Of a stretch of DNA of 64,000 nucleotides, positions 1 to 9,405 are shown piece by piece. Source of the DNA: Niabella insulamsoli (lineage in GTDB: Bacteria > Bacteroidota > Bacteroidia > Chitinophagales > Chitinophagaceae); NCBI RefSeq assembly GCF_039652435.2, contig NZ_CP190246.1, positions 1,798,001-1,862,000 of the forward strand, given 5' to 3'. Within the stretch, counting starts at the first letter, position 1. Each line of letters starts with the position of its first letter. Both the position numbers and the translations under genes were made by a program. The notes below the pieces were generated by a model. It made no database searches, was not told the DNA's origin, and saw only the letters and a list, made by a program, of their open reading frames with translations.

Positions 1-488
1 AAGCGGTGTTGTATGAGCGCCAGGTTGAGCTGGCCTACGAAGGAAAACGCTATTGGGATGCACAGCGTTGGATGCTCTATAATGATGACGCAGGTGCAGG
101 CAACACCACTTGCGCTAAACTGGGAATAGCGCCCATCAATGGCAAAACGCGCACAGGCCGCCATTGGCAATATAAAACTACTTTGTCTGGCAATACAGAT
201 CCGCTGACAGCAGCCAGGGGCTCTATCGCAGTTGACCCGGATGCGAGCGACTTTCAAACACAATTAAACAATCTGAAAACTTTCTTTGATAATAATATTG
301 TGATTGTGGCGACCGATCAGCCCGTGGACAGAGATGCTTCAGGAAATCCGCTGTTCATTTCTTACAGGCAAAATTATTATATATCTGGTTTGAACAGTGC
401 AGCACTGTCGCTCAATCCATGGCTTTTACAAACCATTGGGTGGAACGATTATTCCGGCAGCCCCGGCACTTTTGACTATCGGCAATAA
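1..488 (+). CDS. RagB/SusD family glycan-binding protein, C-terminal part
   Basis: The frame is already open at the window edge and stops at 486-488, so only about the last 162 residues are present. The first visible stretch (RQVELAYEGKRYWDAQRW) is the C-terminal SusD/RagB signature, E-L-A-[FY]-E-G-x-R-Y-W-D. The remainder is a variable aromatic-rich tail. In this family the protein is a surface lipoprotein that caps a SusC/RagA TonB-dependent transporter and captures an oligosaccharide. Its signal peptide and SusC partner must lie to the left of the window. A strong terminator follows closely, so this gene closes a different operon from the pectin genes to its right. By eye it is not a close copy of the second SusD at 13068. 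Confidence 0.85.
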   Translation, partial: AVLYERQVELAYEGKRYWDAQRWMLYNDDAGAGNTTCAKLGIAPINGKTRTGRHWQYKTTLSGNTDPLTAARGSIAVDPDASDFQTQLNNLKTFFDNNIVIVATDQPVDRDASGNPLFISYRQNYYISGLNSAALSLNPWLLQTIGWNDYSGSPGTFDYRQ

Positions 489-507
489 GCGCTTTATTTT
501 TGGGACT

Positions 508-543
508 AAGCCGTTTCGTACACTTACGGAACGGCTTTTTTTT
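508..543 (+). terminator. Rho-independent terminator after the partial SusD gene
   Basis: A hairpin with arms 508-519 and 526-537 (AAGCCGTTTCGT pairing with ACGGAACGGCTT, one G-U pair), loop ACACTT, runs directly into eight T residues. It lies 20 bases after the SusD stop and should end that operon. Confidence 0.88.
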
Positions 544-925
544 GCCACCATTTCTCACAATCAGTAAAATATTACAGTTGCTTAGTTAATCCGTGCATTG
601 TCGATAGTAGTCCGCAGCTTTACCTTTAAACTTTAAAACGATAATAGTGCTGCCATCTTGCACCATTTTTGTTAATGATGGTTGCTTCTTTTTAGGTCAG
701 ATGAGACACGGTTCTCAGCTTTTTTAGTGCCCGTTTTAATAAATGTTTTTTTTACAAATAATTTTTAAAATAAGCAACGGAACGCGACGTTAACGACGTC
801 AAATAAAAAAGTCTTTCAGTACAATCCGTTTTTTTGACGCATTGGTTTTTACAAATAAAAAATAGGATCTGCAACAAGGGTAACGATTAGTCAACGCTTA
901 ATACGATTATAAATAAAACGATTTC
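544..925 (+). other. AT-rich intergenic region upstream of the pectate lyase pair
   Basis: This stretch of about 380 bases has no convincing gene on either strand. It must contain the promoter for the pectate lyase genes. The best Bacteroidota-type candidate is ATTG (597-600), a 20-base spacer, then TACCTTTA (621-628, one mismatch to TAnnTTTG). That would leave a 5' leader of nearly 300 bases. The rest is rich in A and T runs. A GACGTTAACGACGTC stretch at 785-800 is partly self-complementary, but I assign it no function. Confidence 0.4.
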
Positions 926-2569
926 ATGAAATTCAAGCCTCTATTTATTGTAGCACTTTGCGGCGTTTCTTATAACTCCTTCGCCCAATATCCAAAAATC
1001 CCAAAAGAAGATCAGGAAAAATCCAGGATCTTAATGCAGAATGCAGAAAAGCATTCCGATTCAATGTGGGCCTTTGCTTATCCGATTATTAAAAAGCAGG
1101 CAACAGAAGGCAGGCCCTATATTCCCTGGGCTTCGCGTTATGATGAATTGCCGCATGCGGATATTCCTGCGTTTCCCGGAGCGGAAGGCGGAGGGAAATA
1201 TGTGCAGGGCGGCCGCGGCGGTAAAGTGTATGTAGTGACCAACCTGAATGACGACGGGCCGGGAAGTTTTCGTTGGGCTTGTGAGCAGGGCGGTGCGAGG
1301 ACCGTGGTTTTTAACGTGGCAGGCATCATTCGTTTGAAATCACCCTTAATTATCCGCGCGCCCTACATTACAATTGCAGGACAATCAGCGCCTGGCGATG
1401 GCGTTTGTATCGCAGGCGAGTCTGTTTGGATCAATACGCACGATGTAATTGTTCGTTACATGAGGTTTAGAAGAGGGGAAACATGGGTGGGAAGAAGAGA
1501 TGATGCGATCGGTGGTAATCCCGTGGGAAATATTATGATTGATCATGTGTCGGCAACCTGGGGGCTCGATGAAAATATGAGTATGTATCGTCACATGTAT
1601 AACGACAGCACAGGCAAAATAGAAGACAAATTCGGAACGGTAAATATCACCATTCAAAACTCCATTTTTGCCGAAGCGCTGGATACCTGGAACCATGCTT
1701 TTGGCAGCACTTTGGGCGGCGAAAATTGTACGTTTATGCGAAATCTTTGGGCCAATAATGCCGGGCGTAATCCTTCGGTTGGCTGGAACGGTATTTTCAA
1801 TTTTGTAAATAATGTGGTATATAACTGGGTGCATCGCTCGGTGGATGGCGGCGACTACCGCGCGCAGTTCAATATTATCAATAACTATTTTAAACCCGGT
1901 CCCGCAACCCCCAAAAATACGCCCGTCGGCCATCGCATCTTAAAGCCGGAAAGCGGCCGCAGTAAATTACCTTACCAGGTATATGGCCGGGCTTATGTGA
2001 ATGGCAATGTCATGGAGGGTTACCCGGCAGTTACTAAAAACAACTGGGATGGTGGCGTTCAATTGGAAGATGAATATGATATCGCTGATCATATGGATTA
2101 TATGAAACAGAACAAGCCGCTTATCATGCCACCACTCGTGATATTAAAAGCCGAGGCTGCCAGAGATTATGTTTTTGAAAACGCCGGCGCTACGCTTCCC
2201 AAACGCGATGCCGTAGATGCCCGCATCGTGGAGCAGGCAAAAACAGGCGTGGTGAAAACTTTACCAAACGTGAAATTGCCCGCTACGCAGTTTGAACACA
2301 GGCGGCTGCCTATCGATTCTTATAAAATTGGTATCATTACAGATCCTTCGCAGGTGGGAGGTTATCCGGAATATAAAGGAAGCCCTTACAAAGACGCGGA
2401 CAGCGACGGCATGCCTGATGACTATGAAAAAGCAAAAGGCCTCAACGCAAATGACGCTTCGGACGCTTCGCAATTTGCAAAGTCACGCTCCGGTTACACT
2501 AATATTGAAGAGTACCTAAACAGCCTGGTGAATGTTTATGATGTGGTACCGGCTATTGCAAAAAAATAA
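926..2569 (+). CDS. Secreted pectate lyase, polysaccharide lyase family 1
   Basis: A family PL1 enzyme that would cleave de-esterified homogalacturonan by beta-elimination outside the cytoplasm. The signal peptide is residues 1-20, ending SFAQ. The right-handed beta-helix opens with FPGAEGGGK near residue 81. The core contains RRDDAIGG and the DHVSATWGLDENMS block near residues 206-220. The motif GRNPSVG has Arg281 in the place of the conserved catalytic Arg of PL1 (R-x-P). The C-terminus carries a calcium-binding-type D-x-D-x-D-G motif from Asp490, followed by NIEEYLNSL, as in many Bacteroidota PL1 proteins. The start ATG gives a clean signal peptide. It is followed 44 bases later by a paralogue of identical length (547 residues), so the pair looks like a tandem duplication. 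Confidence 0.88.
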   Translation: MKFKPLFIVALCGVSYNSFAQYPKIPKEDQEKSRILMQNAEKHSDSMWAFAYPIIKKQATEGRPYIPWASRYDELPHADIPAFPGAEGGGKYVQGGRGGKVYVVTNLNDDGPGSFRWACEQGGARTVVFNVAGIIRLKSPLIIRAPYITIAGQSAPGDGVCIAGESVWINTHDVIVRYMRFRRGETWVGRRDDAIGGNPVGNIMIDHVSATWGLDENMSMYRHMYNDSTGKIEDKFGTVNITIQNSIFAEALDTWNHAFGSTLGGENCTFMRNLWANNAGRNPSVGWNGIFNFVNNVVYNWVHRSVDGGDYRAQFNIINNYFKPGPATPKNTPVGHRILKPESGRSKLPYQVYGRAYVNGNVMEGYPAVTKNNWDGGVQLEDEYDIADHMDYMKQNKPLIMPPLVILKAEAARDYVFENAGATLPKRDAVDARIVEQAKTGVVKTLPNVKLPATQFEHRRLPIDSYKIGIITDPSQVGGYPEYKGSPYKDADSDGMPDDYEKAKGLNANDASDASQFAKSRSGYTNIEEYLNSLVNVYDVVPAIAKK

Positions 2570-2613
2570 GCAAATAATCCTGTAGCGATCAGGCAAATCT
2601 TAAAAATATAAAA

Positions 2614-4257
2614 ATGAAAAAATACTTTGCAAGTGCCATTGCGGTTGCCTGCTTCCTTTTCAGTTCAAATAATGCCGCCGCGCAATATCCGGTGATACCC
2701 AAGGCGGTAGAGGATTCTGCGGAAGCGGCGCTAAAAAAGCAACAACAATTATCTGAAGAAGCCTGGGCAGCGGCAAAAAAAATTGTTGATGCAGATGCGA
2801 AGAACGGCAAGCCTTTTATACCATGGGCTGCAAAGCCTTCTGATCTGCCGCAGGCAAAAATTCCGGCTTTTCCCGGGGCCGAAGGTGGCGGGAAATTCAG
2901 CTTCGGCGGAAGAGGAGGAAAGGTGTTGGTGGTGACCAACCTGAACGACAGCGGCCCCGGAAGTTTTCGTTGGGCCTGCGAGCAGGGTGGGGCAAGAATT
3001 ATTGTCTTTAATGTAGCCGGAATTATTCAGTTGAAAACACCCGTTAATATCCGCGCGCCCTATATTACGATTGCCGGACAGTCCGCCCCCGGCGACGGCG
3101 TTTGTATCGCCGGCGAATCAGTGTTGATAGATACGCACGACGTCATCATCCGCTTTATGCGCTTTCGTCGTGGCGCAACCGAAGTCACCCGTCGCGATGA
3201 CGCGCTCGGCGGCAACGGTGTCGGCAATATCATCATCGACCACGTGTCGGCCAGTTGGGGACTCGATGAAAACATGAGTATGTATCGCCATGTTTATGAT
3301 CGCGAGGGTAAAAATGAAAAACTCCCCACCGTCAATGTCACTATTCAGAATTCTATTTTTTCTGAAGCCTTAGATACTTACAATCATGCTTTCGCCAGCA
3401 CGATCGGCGGCCTGAACAGCATGTTTACGCGAAACCTTTGGGCCAACAATATCAGCCGCAATCCTTCGGTGGGTATGTATGGCGATTTCAATTTTGTCAA
3501 CAACGTGGTATTCAATTGGTGGAACAGGAGCGCCGATGGCGGCGACCATCGTTCGATGTACAATTTCATTAACAACTATTATAAGCCCGGCCCTATCACG
3601 CCTGCTGGCGAACCGATCAGTTATCGCATCCTCAAGCCCGAATCTGGAAGAGATGCGGCCAACAAAGAAAATTTTGGTAAAGCTTATGTTTCCGGCAATA
3701 TCATCGAAGGCAATGCTAAAGTGACGGCCAACAACTGGGATGGCGGCGTGCAGCCCGAAGCAAAAAATGTGGAAGAGCTGTTAGCGGCCATACGCGTAAA
3801 CAAGCCGCTGCAGCTGGCTCCCGTTACCGTGATGAAAACCGAAGATGCCTACGCTTATGTACTTAAAAATGTGGGCGCTATACTGCCCATGCGCGACGCG
3901 GTCGACCAAAGGATCGTAGAAGAAGCGAGAACCGGTAAAATTGTGTATAGCGACAACGCCAAACCCTACCATGGCCGTTATATCAAACGCAGGCTGCCTG
4001 AAGACTCTTACAAAAAAGGAATTATAACGCATCCGTCGCAGGTGGGTGGATACCCCAGTTATACAGGAACGCCTTATGCTGACAGCGATAACGACGGCCT
4101 GCCCGATGATTACGAAAAAGCCCATAAACTCAATGCGAACGATGCATCTGATGCAGCCAAAATCTCGAAAAACGGGTATAGCAATATTGAAAATTATTTG
4201 AACAGTTTGGTCGATATTGCAATTGTAAAACCTTCCAGGGGCATTAGTAAATATTAA
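2614..4257 (+). CDS. Secreted pectate lyase, polysaccharide lyase family 1 (second copy)
   Basis: Paralogue of the preceding gene, with the same length and domain order: signal peptide ending NNAAAQ, FPGAEGGGK, NLNDSGPGSFRWACEQGG, DHVSASWGLDENMSMYR, SRNPSVG with Arg282 as the likely catalytic Arg, and D-x-D-x-D-G from Asp490. The core is very similar to the first copy. The N-terminal helical segment (residues 25-65) and the loops after residue 330 differ most, which suggests divergence in substrate size or methylation tolerance. The 44-base gap without a terminator indicates co-transcription. By family it produces unsaturated oligogalacturonides. Assignment to PL1 is firm; the specificity of each copy cannot be read from sequence. 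Confidence 0.88.
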   Translation: MKKYFASAIAVACFLFSSNNAAAQYPVIPKAVEDSAEAALKKQQQLSEEAWAAAKKIVDADAKNGKPFIPWAAKPSDLPQAKIPAFPGAEGGGKFSFGGRGGKVLVVTNLNDSGPGSFRWACEQGGARIIVFNVAGIIQLKTPVNIRAPYITIAGQSAPGDGVCIAGESVLIDTHDVIIRFMRFRRGATEVTRRDDALGGNGVGNIIIDHVSASWGLDENMSMYRHVYDREGKNEKLPTVNVTIQNSIFSEALDTYNHAFASTIGGLNSMFTRNLWANNISRNPSVGMYGDFNFVNNVVFNWWNRSADGGDHRSMYNFINNYYKPGPITPAGEPISYRILKPESGRDAANKENFGKAYVSGNIIEGNAKVTANNWDGGVQPEAKNVEELLAAIRVNKPLQLAPVTVMKTEDAYAYVLKNVGAILPMRDAVDQRIVEEARTGKIVYSDNAKPYHGRYIKRRLPEDSYKKGIITHPSQVGGYPSYTGTPYADSDNDGLPDDYEKAHKLNANDASDAAKISKNGYSNIENYLNSLVDIAIVKPSRGISKY

Positions 4258-4341
4258 TTTTTCAAACCGGCGCCTGTGCTACTATTTATCTTTTGTTGCG
4301 TCGCACTCTTGTGCTGCAGTACTACTATCATACCCGCTTCA

Positions 4342-7300
4342 ATGTTGAAACAATCAACTGCCGGCAGGAAACTCCGCGTGGTGGTTGCCGGCGTGCTTAT
4401 GAGTTTTTTAGCAATATTGGATGTTAGCGCTCAAAAGCCAAAGCCACCAAAGCCGATACTGCCGGTTGTGGTGCAGGGAAGCCAGATAAAATATAACGCC
4501 GACACAGTCACTGGCGATCGCGTTCCTGACTATTCCTACTGTGGTTATAAGGCTTCCAATGAAGCGATCCCGACGATAGACGCAAAAGTTATAGTGCCGC
4601 CTATAAAGGGCGATGCCACGGCCGCCATCCAATCGGCTATCGATAAAGTAGCGTCGATGCAGCCTGATCAAAATGGCTTTCGGGGAGCTGTTTTGTTATC
4701 AAAAGGCATTTATGAAGTTGCAGGCCATCTCCACCTAAAGGCTTCTGGCATTGTGCTTCGCGGTTTCGGAGCGAAAGACGAAACTGTTATTAAAGGAACC
4801 GGTGTTGAGCGAAATGGATTGATCAGCGTGTCCGGCAAAAATGATAAACAAGTAGCTTCTGAAAAAATGATAACACAGCCTTATGTTCCGGTAGGAGCAA
4901 CGGCTTTTGGGGTAGAAGATATATCCGGCCTTCGGCCAGGAGATGATATTCAGATCAAACGCCCGTCAACACAGGAGTGGATTGAGACTTTGGGGACGCA
5001 GAGCTTTGGCGGTGGCATTTCTGCTTTGGGCTGGAAACCCGGAGACGTAGATCTTTATTTCGACCGAAAAATCGTAGCGATTGATGGAAAAAAAATAACG
5101 ATAGACGTTCCCATAACTACTTCGCTCGATCAAAAATTTGGAGGTGGCCTGGTAGCGAAATACAGCTGGCCCGGACGGATTCATAATATTGGCATAGAAA
5201 ACCTGACGCTCATATCCGATTATGATCCGGCCAATTTGAAAGACGAGCAACACCGATGGATAGCTATTAATTTTAATAATGCAGAAGATGCTTGGGTACG
5301 GCAGGTTTCATTCAGGCACTTTGCCGGCTCGGCTGTTTTTATAAACGAAACCGTTAAGCGGGTAACAGTGGAAGACTGCATTGCGACAGCTCCAGTCTCC
5401 GAGATCGGCGGCCAACGGCGCAACACTTTTTTTACAAGAGGCCAGCAAACTTTGTTTCAGCGCTGCTTTTCTGAAAATGGCTACCATGACTACAGCGTTG
5501 GCCACGCAGCGGCTGGGCCCAATGCGTTTGTGCAGTGTGTTGCTGAACGCCCTTATAGTTTCAGTGGCACAGCGGGTATGTGGGCCTCGGGCGTTTTGTT
5601 CGATATTATGCAGGTGGATGGCAATGCCATTCGTGTCGGGAACAGGGGACAGGATGGGCGCGGTGCGGGATGGTCGGGTGCCAACTGCTTTTTCTGGAAT
5701 TGCAGTGCGGCCCTGATAGAATGCGACAAGCCGCCGACGGCGCAGAACTGGTCTTATGGCTCCTGGAGCGAATTTGCTGGCAATGGCTTCTGGGCAGAAT
5801 CAAATAATCACATGTCGCCTCGTAGTTTCTACTACACCCAATTACAGCAGCGGTTACAAAAAGACGTTGCCGATCAGGCGGCCATTCTTGATATGGGATC
5901 TGAAGCGTCGAGCAGCCCCAGCGTAGAAGTGGCGCAACAACTTACCAAAGAAGCGGGCCTGCCAAAAGTGGAAATGAAAACATGGATTTTAAATGCATCC
6001 AGCCGCAACGCCATCAGTACCGGTCACGGCCGGGCGGTAGCCATAAAAATCGTTGATAAGGGTGGATGGTCGGTAGCGCGTCCAGCGGGAATTGAATTAA
6101 AAGACGGATTGCTGAAATTTAAAAATACGGGTGTGTTAGCCGCTGGAAAAATACAGGAAGTGCCTTGGTGGAGCGGCGGTGTGGAAGCAAGAGACCTGCA
6201 ACAAGCGCGTCAAAAAATGGCGATCACCCGTTTTGTACCCGGCAGGTCAGGCGCGGGTGTTACCGACGATCTGCAAGCTGTTGCCGATTCTATGAAAGCG
6301 CATCACATCGTAGCGCTAAATCAGCATTATGGCCTTTGGTACGATCGCCGGCGCGATGACCATGAAAGAATACGACGCATGAGCGGCGATGTTTGGCCTC
6401 CGTTTTATGAACTACCTTTCGCGCGCAGCGGGAAGGATACGGCCTGGGATGGATTGAGTAAATATGACCTTACTAAATACAATAGCTGGTACTGGGACAG
6501 AATGAAAACGTTTGCCGATCTGGCCGATCAGCAAGGGTTGGTATTATTGCATCAAAACTACTTTCAACACAATATCATCGAAGCGGGAGCGCACTACGCC
6601 GATTTCCCCTGGCGTACAGCCAACAATATCAACAACACTGGTTTTGTCGAGCCTGTAAATTATGCCGGAGATAAACGTATTTTTTATGCGGAGCAATTTT
6701 ATGATGTGTCACAGCCTGTAAGACGGCAGCTACATCAGCAATACATCAACCAATGCCTGAATAATTTTAAGGATAATGCTTCGGTGATTCAATTTGCCAG
6801 TGAGGAATTTACAGGCCCTTTGCATTTTGTAGAATTTTGGCTCGAAACAATTGGCAACTGGAAAAAAAGCCATCAAAGCAGCCGGCAGCTAATTGGGCTC
6901 AGCGCGACGAAAGACGTGCAGGACGCCATTTTGAGCAATCCAAAATATGCTTCGGTGGTTGACGTTATTGATATTAAATATTGGCATTACCAGGCGGATG
7001 GCACTCTATATGCTCCGACTGGTGGAAAGAACCTGGCGCCCCGCCAGTGGGCGCGGCTTTTGAAACCTAAGTCAACTTCTTTTGATCAGGTATATAGGGC
7101 GGTGAAAACCTACCGCGAACAATATCCGGATAAGGCGGTCATGTATTCCGGAGATGGATATGACAGATACGGCTGGGCAGTTTTTATCGCGGGAGGCTCG
7201 TTGCCCGCACTACCGCAAAAGGTAGATCAGGAATTTTTAAAAGCAGCTGCTAAAATGCAGCCCTCAGAAAAAGTGAGTCCATACGCTTTGGCAGGAAAAG

Positions 7301-7494
7301 AAGGAATGATTCTGTATGTGGAACAAGGCGGGCCGGCATCCGTTGATTTGTCGGCAATGCCGGGGGAATTTACTGTAAGGTTTATTGATGATGCCACTGG
7401 TGCGCTTATTTCAGAAAAAAAATCGATCAGCGGAGGTGCAAAAACACAAATCACATTTCCTCCCAATGCCCGTTTGGCATGGCTTACCAGGTAG
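4342..7494 (+). CDS. Large secreted beta-helix protein fused to a TIM-barrel hydrolase-like domain
   Basis: About 1050 residues from the ATG at 4342. An upstream in-frame GTG (4276) exists, but the ATG gives a proper signal peptide (MLKQSTAGRK...LDVSAQ). After a proline/lysine linker, residues about 60-480 resemble the pectate-lyase superfamily beta-helix: DATAAIQSAIDKV, AVLLSKGIYEV, then stacked turns with many Asn, Cys and Gly residues. From about residue 628 (FVPGRSGAGVTDDLQAV) a second domain looks like a glycoside-hydrolase TIM barrel: WYWDRMKTFADLADQQGLVLLHQ, then VIQFASEEFTGP with Glu821/Glu822 where a catalytic acid often lies. A short beta domain closes the protein. It resembles large Bacteroidota proteins annotated only with domains of unknown function. 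Its place after two PL1 genes suggests pectin side-chain cleavage, but the reaction is unknown. Confidence 0.7.
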   Translation: MLKQSTAGRKLRVVVAGVLMSFLAILDVSAQKPKPPKPILPVVVQGSQIKYNADTVTGDRVPDYSYCGYKASNEAIPTIDAKVIVPPIKGDATAAIQSAIDKVASMQPDQNGFRGAVLLSKGIYEVAGHLHLKASGIVLRGFGAKDETVIKGTGVERNGLISVSGKNDKQVASEKMITQPYVPVGATAFGVEDISGLRPGDDIQIKRPSTQEWIETLGTQSFGGGISALGWKPGDVDLYFDRKIVAIDGKKITIDVPITTSLDQKFGGGLVAKYSWPGRIHNIGIENLTLISDYDPANLKDEQHRWIAINFNNAEDAWVRQVSFRHFAGSAVFINETVKRVTVEDCIATAPVSEIGGQRRNTFFTRGQQTLFQRCFSENGYHDYSVGHAAAGPNAFVQCVAERPYSFSGTAGMWASGVLFDIMQVDGNAIRVGNRGQDGRGAGWSGANCFFWNCSAALIECDKPPTAQNWSYGSWSEFAGNGFWAESNNHMSPRSFYYTQLQQRLQKDVADQAAILDMGSEASSSPSVEVAQQLTKEAGLPKVEMKTWILNASSRNAISTGHGRAVAIKIVDKGGWSVARPAGIELKDGLLKFKNTGVLAAGKIQEVPWWSGGVEARDLQQARQKMAITRFVPGRSGAGVTDDLQAVADSMKAHHIVALNQHYGLWYDRRRDDHERIRRMSGDVWPPFYELPFARSGKDTAWDGLSKYDLTKYNSWYWDRMKTFADLADQQGLVLLHQNYFQHNIIEAGAHYADFPWRTANNINNTGFVEPVNYAGDKRIFYAEQFYDVSQPVRRQLHQQYINQCLNNFKDNASVIQFASEEFTGPLHFVEFWLETIGNWKKSHQSSRQLIGLSATKDVQDAILSNPKYASVVDVIDIKYWHYQADGTLYAPTGGKNLAPRQWARLLKPKSTSFDQVYRAVKTYREQYPDKAVMYSGDGYDRYGWAVFIAGGSLPALPQKVDQEFLKAAAKMQPSEKVSPYALAGKEGMILYVEQGGPASVDLSAMPGEFTVRFIDDATGALISEKKSISGGAKTQITFPPNARLAWLTR

Positions 7495-7513
7495 CGAAGG
7501 CAGGTTGCAAAGA

Positions 7514-7548
7514 TTTGCGTGGCCTAAAGCATTCGTTTAGTAATTTTA
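7514..7548 (+). promoter_or_regulatory. Candidate promoter for the ECF sigma gene
   Basis: TTTG at 7514-7517 and TAATTTTA at 7541-7548 (one mismatch to TAnnTTTG) lie in the 189-base gap before the sigma gene. The 23-base spacer is longer than the usual 19-21, so this is only a candidate. Confidence 0.3.
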
Positions 7549-7683
7549 TATCGGGAAATGTTTCGATATGGACGATATGATGATGATCAGATAGTTGTTC
7601 AACTTGCCGGTTTCACCGTCTGAAAATTGTTCGCCCGTGAATAAGCAAAAACACGGAGCGATAATCAGTTCAAAAAACGTAGG

Positions 7684-8241
7684 TTGCCAGATAGCGATTA
7701 TATAAGACATTTGCAGGCTTGTATTGCAAACGCCTCCGATCAGCGGGCGTACAAGGAATTGTTTTACCATTTTTACCCTTCTCTGCGACGCTTTGCCAAC
7801 AATTTAACGGGCAAGCCCGAGATTGCAGAAGAAATAGTTTCGGATGTTTTGTTAAAGCTGTGGACGGCGCGCGAAAAGCTCATCTTGATAAAAGACCTGA
7901 AGCTCTACCTGTTTAAAGCAACCAAAAATGCATGTCTTAACTACATCAATAGCGCGGTTAACAGAAAATTTATTTTAACAGAGGATGGCACCGAGTATGA
8001 TGAAGTCGGCTTTAATCCGGAATCGGAATACATTTATAGCGAAGTTCACCAATTGCTCCTCTCAACCATCAATGGCCTCCCTCCAAAATGCCAGATGGTT
8101 TTCCGCCTGGTTAAAGAATTCGGATTGAACTATAGCCAGGTTGGCCAGGTTATGCAAATTTCCCAAAACACTATTGAAACGCATATGCGGCTCGCGCTAA
8201 AAAAAATGAAGGCGGCGCTCGATGCTTATCAGCAGCAATAA
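7684..8241 (+). CDS. ECF sigma-70 factor of the SusCD-regulating type
   Basis: A 185-residue extracytoplasmic-function sigma factor. Region 2 covers about residues 20-90 (YKELFYHFYPSLRRFANNLTG, EIAEEIVSDVLLKLW). Region 4 covers about 125-178 (LPPKCQMVFRLVKEFGLNYSQVGQVMQISQNTIETHMRLALKKMK, an HTH). No ATG or GTG precedes region 2 in frame after the stop at 7642-7644, so TTG at 7684 is the only sensible start. It is followed by a FecR anti-sigma and a SusC with an STN domain. This is the standard trans-envelope relay in which substrate binding at SusC releases the sigma factor to transcribe the susCD operon. The TTG start suggests low translation. Confidence 0.88.
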   Translation: MPDSDYIRHLQACIANASDQRAYKELFYHFYPSLRRFANNLTGKPEIAEEIVSDVLLKLWTAREKLILIKDLKLYLFKATKNACLNYINSAVNRKFILTEDGTEYDEVGFNPESEYIYSEVHQLLLSTINGLPPKCQMVFRLVKEFGLNYSQVGQVMQISQNTIETHMRLALKKMKAALDAYQQQ

Positions 8242-8301
8242 TTTTCTTTTTCATTCACGGTAAATCTTTTTTGTCTTGTCTTAAGAGTATAGGTTGCCAT
8301 C

Positions 8302-9372
8302 ATGAATCATGATTTACAGGAACGATTGTATCAATTAATTGCCCTCAAACTGGCGGGATCGGCTAATGGAGCGGAGTTGCGGGAGCTGGAAGTGCTCCTG
8401 GAATCAGCGCCCGATTTTAAATATTTGCTCGACCAGTTAAAGGGTTTTCCGCAACTCGATGCTGCGCATGCTGAAAATCTCACAGATCAGGCTTATGCCG
8501 CACATTCAGTGAAGATGATGTACGCCGACAAGGATGTTCAGTTAGATGCAAATCGTGGAAACCTTTCGCGTACCGGCTTGGCTGCGGGAAAAGTCCGCCT
8601 GCTCAGGATGGGCGCTGTTGCCGCAACCCTCATAGCCGCCTTGATTATGGCTCAAGTATTTTTCTTCAGAAAAGGGCAGGTTGAACCAACGGCTGTGGTG
8701 GAAGCCCCCAAAGCCCTGTCTGATAAATCAAAATTGAAACTGCCAGACGGCACTGTTGTTTATCTCAATGCCAATAGCAATTTGGAATATGATGAGCATT
8801 TTAATAAAACCGGAAGGACAGTTAAACTGACCGGCGAGGCATATTTTGATGTTGCTCATGATGCAAAAAAGCCTTTTGTTGTTCAAACGTCGAGGGCGAC
8901 AATAAAAGTGCTGGGAACAGAGTTTAATGTGAAGGATTATGACGACGAGGCCTGGGAGGCAACCCTTTTAAAAGGTAAAATTGAAATGTTTGTAAATAGC
9001 AAGCCGCGCGAAAAACTGCAGCTCGAGCCTTCTCAAAAAGTGACGGTGGTGAAAGTGAAGGAAAATATCCGATCATCAAAAGAAGCCTTATTCAAGGTGG
9101 CTGTTTCAAAGGTGAAACCACTGGACAACAATATTGTTGAAACTGCCTGGAAAGACAATAAGCTGATTTTTGTGGACAAGCCACTGGTAGAAATTGCGAA
9201 GGATCTGGAGCGCTCTTTTGCAGTAAACGTCATATTTGAATCCGACAAGGCCAAACACCAAAAATATACCGGCGCTTTCGATACGGACAACCTTTTACAG
9301 ATTTTGGAAATACTGGATCTTTCAAACCCGTTTCGATATAATTTATCTGATCACACACTCATAATAAAATAA
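8302..9372 (+). CDS. FecR family anti-sigma factor
   Basis: A 356-residue inner-membrane anti-sigma factor. The cytoplasmic N-terminus (about 1-100) should bind the ECF sigma factor. One membrane segment spans about residues 102-124 (GAVAATLIAALIMAQVFFF). The periplasmic FecR domain spans about 145-235 (KLPDGTVVYLNANSNLEYDEHF, LTGEAYFDVAHDAKKPFVV, LGTEFNVKDY). A C-terminal DUF4974-type domain (about 283-352) should contact the STN domain of SusC. It lies 60 bases downstream of the sigma gene and 115 bases upstream of susC, the usual order. Confidence 0.9.
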   Translation: MNHDLQERLYQLIALKLAGSANGAELRELEVLLESAPDFKYLLDQLKGFPQLDAAHAENLTDQAYAAHSVKMMYADKDVQLDANRGNLSRTGLAAGKVRLLRMGAVAATLIAALIMAQVFFFRKGQVEPTAVVEAPKALSDKSKLKLPDGTVVYLNANSNLEYDEHFNKTGRTVKLTGEAYFDVAHDAKKPFVVQTSRATIKVLGTEFNVKDYDDEAWEATLLKGKIEMFVNSKPREKLQLEPSQKVTVVKVKENIRSSKEALFKVAVSKVKPLDNNIVETAWKDNKLIFVDKPLVEIAKDLERSFAVNVIFESDKAKHQKYTGAFDTDNLLQILEILDLSNPFRYNLSDHTLIIK

Positions 9373-9405
9373 CAAATCGCTTATGATCTAAAACAAAATG
9401 AAAAA

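Noticed and set aside
785..800. Palindromic operator in the leader of the pectate lyase genes
   Set aside because: Only short self-complementary cores (GTTAAC, GACGTC) are present and no symmetrical site covers the whole stretch.
1385..1933. Leftward coding region of about 180 codons opposite the first pectate lyase
   Set aside because: It lies wholly antisense to a firm PL1 gene, has no recognisable domain, and its composition mirrors the opposite strand.
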